This document shows, one piece after another, positions 12,601 through 22,900 of a DNA stretch of 64,000 bases (position 1 is the stretch's first letter; each line of letters starts with the position of its first letter). This DNA comes from Mya arenaria (taxonomy: Eukaryota; Mollusca; Bivalvia; Myida; Myidae): contig NC_069135.1 of NCBI RefSeq assembly GCF_026914265.1, positions 1,257,001 to 1,321,000 on the forward strand, in the 5' to 3' direction. The translations under genes and the position numbers were made by a program. The notes below the pieces were generated by a model. It did not search any database, had not been told where the DNA came from, and worked only from the letters and a program-made list of their open reading frames with translations.

Positions 12601-15600
12601 TGACCTTCCTTAACAAACATCATTCATCATTATAACTATTAGGAGATTATGCCATCGGATTTATATTGAGGGAAAAACTACATTACCTTGCCGGTTGTTT
12701 TAATGCCCCTGATGAGACAGAGGAAGCAGATTGTCCAGGCGGCCAGCAGGATGAGTGTCAGCTGCCACCGCGGCTGCCCCACCTCCTCAACGCCTGAGCT
12801 AATACCCAGAATGTACCCACTGAAACAGGAAATCGTTTTTCAAAATTTCATCTTGTGCGTTTGCAGCGCCGCCTCCACTCTATAACTAATCGATTAAAAT
12901 GAAACAGAATGAAGGGAGAGAGTGCAAAGTTAAGTTAACGCCTACTTTATGGCCGTCTGTGTAAGTGTTATGTTTGAACAACTCATATTTGTCAACGTTT
13001 AAGATAACGTTAATATTAACGTTGACAGCGTAATATTTAACGATGATAGTTAACGTTAAATCCTTAATGAAAGTTTTGAACAACCTGTGCCTCTTAAAAA
13101 CATTTAGACACTTCTGTGTCTCTAACGTACGCCAGTATTTCAAAGTCGTGTAAAGAAATTGATCAAACATAAATGTATCAACTAATGACCCCACCCTCAC
13201 CCCGATATCTAATCCGCCCAGAATTTTTAATCAAAGTCAAATCTGGAAGTTTTGTAATCTATAGATTACCAAATTAAAACAAAAAGTCGTACTTGTAATA
13301 CTCTTCCGACGGAGACACACGTTTTCTGCCGGTTGCCTCCGTGAATAAAGAATCGTTCCACAGTCCCGTAAACGCGCTGTCAACGTAACACGTGCCGTTC
13401 ACGTGTTTTACGCCGTCATCACAACTTACTGATGGCAGTTTTAAGCGGCAGTCTGTAAGATCAAACCTAGCTGATGTTTACCATCTTCAACTGCATGACG
13501 CGCCTTGAATTGTCGTATGTTTTAGAGTGTTAAATATTCCTTTGAAGCTTTTGACGGAGCTTGATATTCAACCATCAGAGAAAATCATACTTAGCAATTA
13601 GACGACTATTTGCAATCATTCAATGTATATAAACTCGGGAGTCAACATCTGTGTTCCAGTCGTAATCACTGCCGTCCCTGGGCAGAGGGTGTTGGCAAAG
13701 CCACCTACATTCTGAGTTTCAGTCGTTATCACAGCCGTCCCAGGGCAGCGGGTGTTGGCGTAGTCACCTTCCTGTTGTGTTCCAGTCGTTATTACAGCCG
13801 TCCCAGGGCAGCGGATGTTGGCGTAGTCACCTTCCTGTTGTGTTCCAGTCGTTATCACAACCGTCCCAGGGCAGCGGGTGTTGGCGTAGTCACCTACCTT
13901 CTGTGTTCCAGTCGTTATCACAGCCGTCCCAGGGCAGCGTGTGTTGGCACAGTCACCTTCCTGTTGTGTTCCAGTCGTTATCACAACCGTCCCAGGGCAG
14001 CGGGTGTTGGCATAGTCACCTTCCTGTTGTGTTCCAGTCGTTATCACAACCGTCCCAGGGCAGCGGGTGTTGGCGTAGTCACCTACCTTCTGTGTTTCAG
14101 TCGTTATCACAGCCGTCCCCAGGGCAGCGGGTGTTGGCGTAGTCACCTTCCTGTTGTGTTCCAGTCGTTATCACAGCCGTCCCAGGGCAGCGGATGTTGG
14201 CGTAGTCACCTTCCTGTTGTGTTCCAGTCGTTATCACAACCGTCCCAGGGCAGCGGGTGTTGGCGTAGTCACCTACCTTCTGTGTTCCAGTCGTTATCAC
14301 AGCCGTCCCAGGGCAGCGTGTGTTGGCACAGTCACCTTCCTGTTGTGTTCCAGTCGTTATCACAACCGTCCCAGGGCAGCGGGTGTTGGCATAGTCACCT
14401 TCCTGTTGTGTTCCAGTCGTTATCACAAACGTCCCAGGGCAGCGGGTGTTGGCGTAGTCACCTACCTTCTGTGTTCCAGTAGTTATCACAGCCGTCCCTG
14501 AGCAGAGGGTGTTGGCATAGACACCTACCTTCTGTGTTCCAGTCGTTATCACATCCGGCCCATGGCAGCGGGTGTTGAAAGGAGACAAAGAAGTAGAACA
14601 TGCACCAGGCGATGATCATGTTGTAATAGAGTGATGTCAAACCGGACACCATGCACATCGCAATACCCAAACCTGCAATGAAAATGTTTACAATAGTAGG
14701 GGCACCAGACTATGATCATCTAGTAATAGTGAGCCGTCAGACCGTAAACCATGCACACATGCAGTGAACATGTTTACAGTAGTAGGGGTGCCCGGCTACG
14801 ATCAAGTTGTAATAGAGGGCCGACATACCTGACACCATGCACTTCGCCATACCGAGACCGACAGTGAATCTAACACCTTGCAAATCGCAATTTCGAGACC
14901 TGTAGTGGACATGTTTACAGTAATAGGGATACCTGGGCCGACAAACGAGACACCTTGCACATCGCGATACCGAGACCCGCATTGAACGTATTGACAGTAG
15001 TATGGGTACCAGGCTATGTTCATGTTATAATAGAGGTCTCTCAGCCGGGACACCATGCACAGCGCGATACCTAGACCCGCAGTGAACGTATTAACAGCAG
15101 TATGGGTACCAGGCTAGTATGTTCATGTTATAAAAAATAATGTCAATTGAAAGGTGTTCTGGTTACTTGTCTTCATTGAAAAATTCGAATAAAACGTCAT
15201 ATTCAAGAAATAAATTGTCATTTGTCTTGAGATCGGAAGCAACTATTGCTTAAGACCTTGAAGTAAAATTCCGCAATTTACCCGAGAATATGGGTGAGAA
15301 TCCCCAGCAGGTTGTAGGCCCGCAGCTGGAGTATTGAGCGAGGCTGGTCTCCAGAAAGAAGAGCGGAATGCCCACGATCGACATAAAGATGAGGTAGGGC
15401 ACCAGGAACGCCCCGCCCCCGTTCCGGTAACACAGGTACGGGAACCGCCACAGGTTCCCCAGCCCAACCGCGTACCTGGGGGTAGTGGTGGGTCGTTATA
15501 GTCACATATAAGTCATTCGTTATTTCAAAAGCGTCCGCTCGAAAGAAAGGAATACCAATCAAAAGTAGTTTATTCATAATCAAAATGGTCACTATTCGAT

Positions 15601-16666
15601 TATAAGTCCATAATGAAATATTCCACGATATCTAACGACCGGAAAGCAAATGTTTTTGCTAGCCCTATTTCTGATTTATTCATCCTGTCATAAATGCAAA
15701 ACATTCTCATAAATCATATTTTACTACCTTTTGGTGGTGAATGGGGTAGACTACTGATGTTGCAATAAGTAACTACAAGTACATGTCCTATCCAAGAAAA
15801 GAGAGAGAGAGAGTATAAAATCGAGCCTGCCAGTCCAGTTAACTCGGGCTTAACCCAGAAAAAAGAATATAAAGTCGAGTCTGACTGTCCAGTACCCTCG
15901 GGCTTACCCCAGAAGAGAGAGTATAAAGTCGAGCATGACAATCTAGTTCCCTCGGGCTTACCCTAGAAAAGCGAGCATAAAGTCGAGCACGCCAGTCTAG
16001 TTCCCTCGGGCTTACCCCAGATGAGAGAATATAAAGTCGAGCATGCCAGTCTAGTTCCCTCGGGCTTACCACAGATGAGAGAATATAAAGTCGAGCATGC
16101 CAGTCTAGTTCCCTCGGGCTTACCCCAGATGAGAGAATATAAAGTCGAGCATGCCAGTCTAGTTCCCTCGGGCTTACCACAGAAGAGAGAGTATATTATC
16201 GAGTATGCCAGTCTAGTTCCATTAGGCTTACCTCAGAAGAGAGAGTATATTATCGAGTATGCCAGTGTAGTTCTCTCGGGCTTACAACAGAAGAGAGAGT
16301 ATATTATCGAGTATGCCAGTGTAGTTCCCTCGGGCTTACCCCAGAAGAAAGAGTATATTATCGAGTATGCCAGTGTAGTTCTCTCGGGCTTACCACAGAA
16401 GAGAGAGTATATTATCGAGTATGCCAGTCTAGTTCCCTCGGGCTTACCCCAGAAGAAAGAGTATGTTGTCGAGCATGCCAGTAAAGTTTCTTCGGGCTTA
16501 TCCCAGAAGAGAGAATGTAAAGTCAAGCATGCCAGTCTAGCTCCCTAGGGTTAACCCCAGAAGAGAGAATATGAAGTCGAGTCTGCCAGTCTAGTTTCAT
16601 CGGGCTTACCCCAGAAGAGAGAATATAAAGTCGAGCAAGCCAGGCCAGTTCCCTCGGGCTTACCAC

Positions 16667-16733
<67 letters not shown>

Positions 16734-16756
16734 AGGGAGGGAGGGAGGGAGGGAGG

Positions 16757-16787
<31 letters not shown>

Positions 16788-18230
16788 TATGAAGTCGAGT
16801 CTGCCAGTCTAGTTTCATAGGGCTAACCCCAGAAGAGAGAATATAAAGTCGAGCTTGCCAATCCAGTTCCCCAAGGCTTACCCCAAAAGAGAGAGTATGA
16901 AGTCGAGTCTGCCTGTCCAGTTTCCACGAGCTTCATTCTCATCCACCCCGAATGTTTGTGATCGGTCAATATCGCGGTTACTACCGTCTATATCCTGGTT
17001 TCCAGTATTTCCGTTTGAGGGCCTTAGCTGAATATCGTCGTCGATATTGAACACCTCGTGCTTTGCTTTGTTGTTTTCATTGATCTACAGATTAAAGCTA
17101 AACATACACTGCTTTCCCGTACATACGGCTCTCCAATCACAAGACAAAATATAAGAGGAATAAAGGTACATCGTTTATTTTTAACCAAAAAAAAATTGTA
17201 TTTAAAAAGATTCAGATGAAATAATGACCAGTATTTCTCCTTTACAATTTCATTTCAATTATTGCAAAACGAAGTATAGTAATACTGACTTAATACTAGC
17301 ACTACCTTGTTAGTGTGTTTCTGTTTGTTTGAGTTAGATGGAGCTTCCGGTGAGTTGACCACATAGACGCCGGGCTGCACGGGACTGATATAATATTTTG
17401 GTGACTCCAAGGGCCCGCTTTCGAGATCATCCGGCCCTATGTCCGTCCGCACGGTCGGGGCAGAAACCTGTTGTAATTCAGTTATAATTATCTTGTAAGT
17501 CTGGGGATAATATGGGCCATCTTATCAACGATTGTGTGACAGAACACCATGAACAGAGTACATTGTAAGGTCCAGAAATTCAGCTGGCGTTTCCGAAGAA
17601 AGATTAAAAATATAGAATTAATTAAAGAACCACTATTGTACAATTTCCAGCCAAACTTACGTTACAAAAGTATACATTTCATTACAGCCAAGAATTAAAG
17701 AAAAATCGATCTGTCATTGGTGCAATCAACTTTTCTTATCTTTTCTTTTGTTTCCATGTTTGACAATATTGTTTGCAGTACAATTAATTCATTTTGAATG
17801 TTATGTGCTGCACTATTTTATACATAAATATGCATGCATATAAATGGCATAAATACATGCTTTATTATTTTAAACTAATAACCCAATGATGTATATTCAA
17901 AATGGTCGGGTTTTTTATCAGTTTCCATAAGCAGAACCATGCGATCGCTGGAGCTTTTGAAACAGCTTTGTTTATGTGTGTGTGTTAACTTTTATGGTAT
18001 ATTTGTAAACTGTCATTCAGTTTTAAAACGAAAAGTTCAAGCTTTAAGATCTAGTTTTACCAAACTTACTTAATGACTGATGAGTAATTAATATACAGGT
18101 ATGTTAAACCCGAAAAACTGAACAGCCAGTGGTATAAAGGTACATAATCATATCATTCATAGGATGTGTTTATTAATTTATACAACTACTAATAAAGAAA
18201 CAATAGTCTTACCCCTCCAGCACCGGTCAT
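6677..18230 (-). CDS. SLC6 Na+/Cl- dependent transporter, glycine-transporter-like, 17 coding exons
   Basis: Exons (high to low): 18230-18213, 17467-17306, 17084-16882, 15475-15282, 14672-14529, 13452-13293, 12819-12687, 12447-12313, 11929-11826, 10445-10321, 10094-9982, 9751-9623, 9375-9276, 9141-9041, 8048-7875, 7098-6916, 6781-6677. Sum 2283 nt, 760 residues, every junction in phase. Start MTGAGG. A ~105-residue acidic cytosolic N terminus precedes [11 protein letters not shown] and TM1 ([20 protein letters not shown]). The TM3-TM4 loop has the conserved Cys pair and NGT/NDS glycosylation sites; later motifs include SYNRFHNN (TM6-7), LDYYVAG (TM10), [11 protein letters not shown] and C-terminal EWGPAL. 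Plasma-membrane Na+/Cl- coupled amino-acid/neurotransmitter uptake; GlyT1/GlyT2-like motifs make glycine the best guess, but the substrate is inference. Introns 3, 4 and 5 carry arrays copied from exon edges. Confidence 0.93.
8335..8870. repeat. 27-bp GAC/ACC-rich minisatellite, about 20 copies
   Basis: Unit about GACGACACCACCGCCGACG + ACGACACC, 27 bp (9 codons). It lies in the SLC6 intron between the TM11 and TM12 exons. With no stop-capable triplets it is open in several frames ([18 protein letters not shown] or a Ser/Val-rich reading on minus). Being intronic it is treated as non-coding. Much more GC-rich than its surroundings. Confidence 0.9.
10733..11800 (+). mobile_element. Interspersed repeat, family sharing ends with 60832-61652
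   Basis: Begins AACAAGAGCTGTCG...CGCGCTCGA and ends CGAGTAGTATATCCT...AATAGTCGAGCTTAAAA. Nearly the same two ends bound the segment at 60832-61652. The inside holds degenerate internal tandem copies around ACTTTAACC and the GTGGCCTTGACC motif. No coding potential, so non-autonomous. It sits in the SLC6 intron between exons 10 and 9. Confidence 0.65.
12820..13292. other. SLC6 intron with AACGTT palindromes
   Basis: Intron between exons 7 and 6. Around 12993-13048 it holds several AACGTT motifs, including an 18-bp perfect palindrome at 13006-13023 (AACGTTAATATTAACGTT). No coding signal supported. Confidence 0.5.
13650..14528 (-). repeat. 63-bp minisatellite derived from SLC6 exon 5 3' end plus splice donor
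   Basis: About 14 copies spaced 63 bp, starting exactly at the 5' splice site of SLC6 exon 5 (14529). Read on minus, each unit repeats the exon's end (CAACACCCGCTGCC, GGCTGTGATAACGACTGG, AACACAGAAG) followed by the donor GTAGGTG or GTGACT. The exon encodes [16 protein letters not shown] and the copies match with few changes. 63 = 21 codons, so frame is kept. Long open readings on both strands through this array are repeat artefacts. Confidence 0.92.
14690..15115 (-). repeat. Degenerate copies (~5) of the 5' part of SLC6 exon 5
   Basis: The intron just upstream of exon 5 holds about five diverged copies, roughly 115 bp in full form, of the exon's own start together with its acceptor flank. 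Read on minus the copies resemble [18 protein letters not shown] and [19 protein letters not shown] next to the true [18 protein letters not shown]. The acceptor AG is lost in most copies; one near 14905 keeps CTACAG. They look like dead partial exon duplicates rather than alternative exons. Confidence 0.8.
15789..16881 (-). repeat. 54-bp minisatellite derived from SLC6 exon 3 3' end plus splice donor
   Basis: Eighteen copies of a 54-bp unit (counted by GTCGAG/ATCGAG spacing) starting at the 5' splice site of exon 3 (16882). Exon end: GCTCGTGGAAACTGGACAGG..GACTTCATACTCTCTC..TTGG|GGTAAGC; the unit has GCCCGAGGGAACTAGACTGG..GACTTTATATTCTCTC..CTGG|GGTAAGC. Most copies keep a consensus GGTAAG donor. 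In the exon's frame the copies carry TAG for the Trp codon and TAA at the junction. Interrupted by a GA tract at 16674-16790. Confidence 0.93.
16674..16790. repeat. (GA)n / (GGGA)n microsatellite
   Basis: Pure (GA)n, then (GGGA)n, then (GA)n, inserted within the 54-bp array of SLC6 intron 3. It appears to have grown from the GAGAGAG of the repeat unit. Confidence 0.95.
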
Positions 18231-19600
18231 GTTTGTTTATGTTTAAATCATTTCTTTCCGGGTTAAAATTCTCGCTTGACTTTTCATGGCCACGCACCGT
18301 GACGCCAATAAAAGGTCGTGTAAGGGAGGTTACACTGTCGCACCTGTCAGGTAAAAAGCCAAGCTTGGCTTCATATAATCAAAGGCATTGGCACTGCTTT
18401 TGGTGCAACAAATCTAGTAGGTGGGACCACGAATGTTTAATATCAGCATCAGTGAAAAGGCAAATTTGTCCTCATACAAACAATAACATGGTTCAAGCCT
18501 TTAGAAGGTTTAATACGAATATACTAATTTATATACAACTAATTGCCTCGCTCTTGCAACATCACTCAAAACTACAAAACTAAGTCTACGACTAACGGTT
18601 GACTCTCCCCCCTCCCACACGCACACATCCTTGTCTTTTATCTACTCATAGTAAGAGTGGAGCCGGGGTATGCAACAAACTCACTCAAATAACTAATGGG
18701 CTCTTAAAATAATATAATATAGATCTCTTCAGTTCAATTAAAGAATGAATGATAGCGTGAGAGCTTTACTTTTCATGGAGATATTTCAAAATCATCTCAA
18801 TTGAACAGCTCTTCAAATGAATTAGATCTATCTCCAAAATAATTTGAGACCACATTATTCAATTTTGAGATATATCCAAACACAGTTACTTATTATGTTG
18901 TTTTAAATTTGGCCAAAGTATTCCTCTCACCAATTCAATAAAGAGCTCATAATAGAATAAGAGCTATCTTCAAATACGGATAAGTACGGTGTGTTTAAAG
19001 CTATCAACAAATTATGTCTTGCCCTCATTAATTGAATTGAAGAGCTCTCTCATTCAGTTGGTGAAATTGTTGCTAGAAATAATTGTATAATGATAGCAAC
19101 AGATAATTAGAGACCTCTGCAAAAAATAGAGGTCTTCAATTGATCTAAAGAGATCCCTTATTGTTCGGAGAGCTCTCTAATTGTTTGGAGAGGTTTCGAA
19201 TTGTTGAAAGAGGTCTTTATATTTGAATCTATTTAGATTTGGCGTTCCATCCAGTAGCGCTTAAGTTTAAGGTCTTAAATAAAATGAGAAATTATCAATC
19301 GTATATATGGACTCCGATCGCTCTGCAGTATTAAAACTGATTTCTTCCGCTGAAAGGACGGCGTAAACACAAAAACGCTCAGGTGTATATGACCTTTAAA
19401 ATCTTATAAGATTTGCATTCTTACACATGAATAAAAATATATTTAGGATTTGTAATATTGTAACACCCAATGTGCAAAAAAAATATTAGCTCCATGTTCG
19501 CTTTGATGTATTTGTCCAGCACCACCAGTCCCCGCCTTCATTCTGGCACGTGTCGAGGGCCGCATCCAACTCCCGTTGTCGCGTATAGTTTTACGCATCC
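18231..19600. other. Intergenic, upstream of SLC6, with degenerate AGAGCTCT/AATTGAA repeat
   Basis: 5' flank of the SLC6 gene. From about 18720 to 19215 it contains many diverged copies of short motifs such as AATTGAAGAGCTCT and AGAGGTCT, an AT-rich degenerate repeat. No convincing promoter element or gene recognised. A 139-codon plus-strand reading at 18164-18583 has no domain and crosses SLC6 exon 1. Confidence 0.5.
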
Positions 19601-19612
19601 ATGTACATGCAA

Positions 19613-19738
19613 ATTCCAGAACATGAAATGTGTATTCCAAAACACGTCAGATTTATTCCAGAACGTAAAAGATTTAATACAGAACACGGGAGTTCTTTTC
19701 CAGAACATGGCAGATTTATTCCAGAACATAACAGGCAA
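19613..19738 (+). repeat. 21-bp tandem repeat, six copies (encodes heptads FQNxxxL)
   Basis: Six 21-bp units near TTCCAGAACATGGCAGATTTA at 19613-19738, inside a 99-codon plus-strand reading (19470-19769). Translated, each unit is a heptad: FQNMKCV, FQNTSDL, FQNVKDL, IQNTGVL, FQNMADL, FQNITGK. No homologous domain or splice support, so probably a minisatellite just downstream of the lectin gene. Confidence 0.6.
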
Positions 19739-19942
19739 GACTTGCAGAGAAGTTATGGCAGTTGGTTAGAATAATTTACTGAACACTACTCATACTATCA
19801 TATTGTTTAAATTTAAATGTGATCCTGTTGTATGCAATCAAATGTTAAACGTGCAGTAAAAATATGGTTATCTAAATAATTTTATATAATTAACTTTCGA
19901 GTTGACTAGCAGAAACACTTCAAACATAATAAAGCACTCTTT

Positions 19943-22900
19943 CTACATATTTCGTTCACAAACAAACGAAAAAGACTCCGAACAAAGCCAGTCATGCCAA
20001 AGGTGGTCTTCCTTTTTAACAAAAACGCAGTTTTGATTGATTTGGTCGGGTTGACCGACTCCCCACTGGTAGTCCGTGTTGGACACGTACACCGCGTTCA
20101 CCCACTGAAATGTGTCTGCGCCCAGGTGGTCGCGCAAGCCAATCCAGTAGTTGACAGGGTCTGTATAGAAACAAAGCAACTTCTAACTGTTTGATACTTT
20201 CAAGGGTTCATGTATTTCTTACTGCGATCTTAATAATTAAGGACTGAACATATGTTATTTCTAGCAGTTATGTTGTATGAACACAGTAGGGCACGGAAGC
20301 AAAGTCCATGAAATTTAAAAAAAAATCATTACGATTAAAAATTAGCAGTATCTCCTGAAATAGACTATTTATATTTAAAGAAATATAACCGACAACATAC
20401 CGTTTATTACGTTTGTTTTAAAGAATAGTTGATAATTGTAACGTTGTATACCATTGGTTAAATGACGTCGCGCTAATCCAATCTTTATAAGTCTTTTTTG
20501 GTAAGCGTCAAGCTTTGTTCGCGAAACTCATTTCGAAGAAAGGAAACAAAAAAAAAATTCACCCTGGAAACATCATAGAAACAATACAAATATCCCATAA
20601 CGGCATTGTCAAAAATCATACAATTTGAAAATTGTGTAGCTTTAAAAACAATAGGATGCTTAAATAGCGTGCCAAGTGACGACTATTGACCGGTTTGGAC
20701 AACTTGTTCAAAAGGTAATGAAAAAGTTTTAACATGACCCATGATTATTAATAAAATGAATCTTCGTATCTTATCTTATATTAGCTTATATTAGCTTATT
20801 TATCTTATCTTACCAACGACACTGTTTCGAATGGCAAAACGAAATTCTTATTCATCAGAGGTTTGACCAATCTGGTGTAGGATAATACAAAACGATTGCC
20901 CATGGTCACGTGACTCGTACGTTATATTCATTTCAGTGCTATCGAGCGTCTGTTTGACAGTGGTATGGGTCGTTGTCATTCAAAAGGCGTCAGAAATATT
21001 TGATAATTTAGTGTATTTTACCTCACAAGGTGCACGGGGACGCTTAGCAATATTACAAAATGGCATGACCTAACTGGCTGATTGCCAGAACTTTGTTAAA
21101 GTAAACAACGTTTGTTACACTATCGTTGTTAACGCTCTAATAGGGGCGTACCAGAATGATTGCTAATCTCGGTACGCCAGTATGCTGTAGTGATTGCTAA
21201 TCGCGGTACGTCAGTATGCTGTAGTGATTGCTAATCTCGGTACGCCAGTATGCTGTAGTGATTGCTAATCTCGGTACGCCAGTATGCTGTAGTGATTGCT
21301 AATCTCGGTACGCCAGTATGCTGTAGTGATTGCTAATCTCGGTACGCCAGTATGCTGTAGTGATTGCTAATCTCGGTACGCCAGTATGCTGTAGTGATCC
21401 GCTGATATGTGAAAGGGGTTCATTTGTTGATCTCAAACTAGCTTAGTGAAAGCATTCTGAACGCCAGCACTCTTTAAAATTCCAATAAGCTGTAACCAGT
21501 GAAACATTGCATCCTATATACATACCTCTTATCCTTCGATTGTATTACTGACTCTGAAAATTATTCCCCAACCATTGCGACTGACCAAAATTAGTTTATA
21601 CGTCCGGGCATACTATCTCATACCTGGGTATGTCCCTGTCTAATATTTACTGCTCTGAGAGTTCAATGCCGATGCAGTTATGATCCAAGATTTGAGACAA
21701 CTTCACATTTCAAAATTAACAACTGTTAAAACTTCTGAAAAATGCCCTTATGTGCTTGTTTTGTTTTCAAGATCTATCGATATTATATATACACAGTAAT
21801 CAAGAAATAACGAAATAATTAAGGAAATTACGTCCAATGGTCGACGTAACGTAGTTTGTAACATCGCGTCGCTTGTCCGCGGTGTCTAGCACCACGAGGT
21901 CTGCATTCTCCGCTTGGCAAATTCTCCTAGCGGCGTCCCATTTGTGCGATGACCGGTGTAGTTTGACGCACATCTGCTCATGAAAAGACAGAAGCTGAAA
22001 TCCACCGGATGTGTCGCATACCGTCTGTGGCGTGGTTTCTGTTTGGGCAAAATACGCGCGTCATTTTATAAAATCTACTACCTTTATATAGTAACAAACA
22101 AGTATTGAAAATTTAATTTTACTCCAACGTTCATAGCAATTGGTGCTTTTTAAATGAACAGTAATGAACTGGTTTGGAATGAATCACGTACTAATAGTCG
22201 TTGAAGATGACACCACCGTTGATGTCGATGGAGAGAAAATAGACGTAGGTGTGTTACACAGATCAGTCTTGCAACAAGTCATGACAACGTTGCGTTTTCG
22301 TCTTCCAAATACAGTCAACGGTTCGTCGCCGTCACAGATCTGTAGCATCATGTTCTTTACGTATATATTTGTTTCACTCTTCGAGGAAATATAGACCTTA
22401 CTAATTAGTACCGCGTGTTCATATATAATTCTAAAAACAATATTCAATACATTACTGTTGTCCATTTTCTTTTTGTGGGAGTTGTCTATAGCACTTACCT
22501 GATCTGTGGCGCAGGTCATGGTAAACTGTGTGTGCCCGTCCCCCGTTGACCGAACCTCCTTCAACAAGCAACTCTGAGGAGAAAAGTTACAAGCACACGG
22601 TGAGGAATCACGTGACTTCAAAGCGGTTTTCACATTGGTCACCACGGGTCACAACCGGTGTAAACAAACAAGTTAGTGGCGTAAATTTCTAAATAACATT
22701 TTTGACAGAAAAGATATGAAACATTTCTTAGCATATAAAACTATGGTATTTTCTGCTTCTACAAGTGTGAAATAGTTTAGATTTGGTTGCATTTAAATGA
22801 CCCTTGGCCAAACTTTCAACTTGACGGAATTTCGTAGAACGATGCAATTTTGAAATTTTGGCCAAAGATTGGTAATCGTTGGTAATTACGCTGTTTGATA

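Noticed and set aside
12886..13200. 104-codon minus frame in SLC6 intron
   Set aside because: AT-rich, no domain, lies between two in-phase exons.
13650..14560. CRISPR-like regular array
   Set aside because: Units are contiguous with no variable spacers, in a eukaryotic intron; it is a minisatellite.
13610..14588. 290-codon plus and 163-176-codon minus frames
   Set aside because: 63-bp exon-derived array with unit length divisible by three; the true exon frame on minus meets TGA in the second copy.
14690..15115. Mutually exclusive alternative exons for SLC6 TM3
   Set aside because: Copies are partial, most have lost the acceptor AG and none has a complete exon with both splice sites.
16021..16548. 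175-codon plus frame ([18 protein letters not shown] repeats)
   Set aside because: Antisense reading of the 54-bp exon-derived array.
18164..18583. 139-codon plus frame
   Set aside because: Overlaps SLC6 exon 1 antisense, no domain, no splice support.
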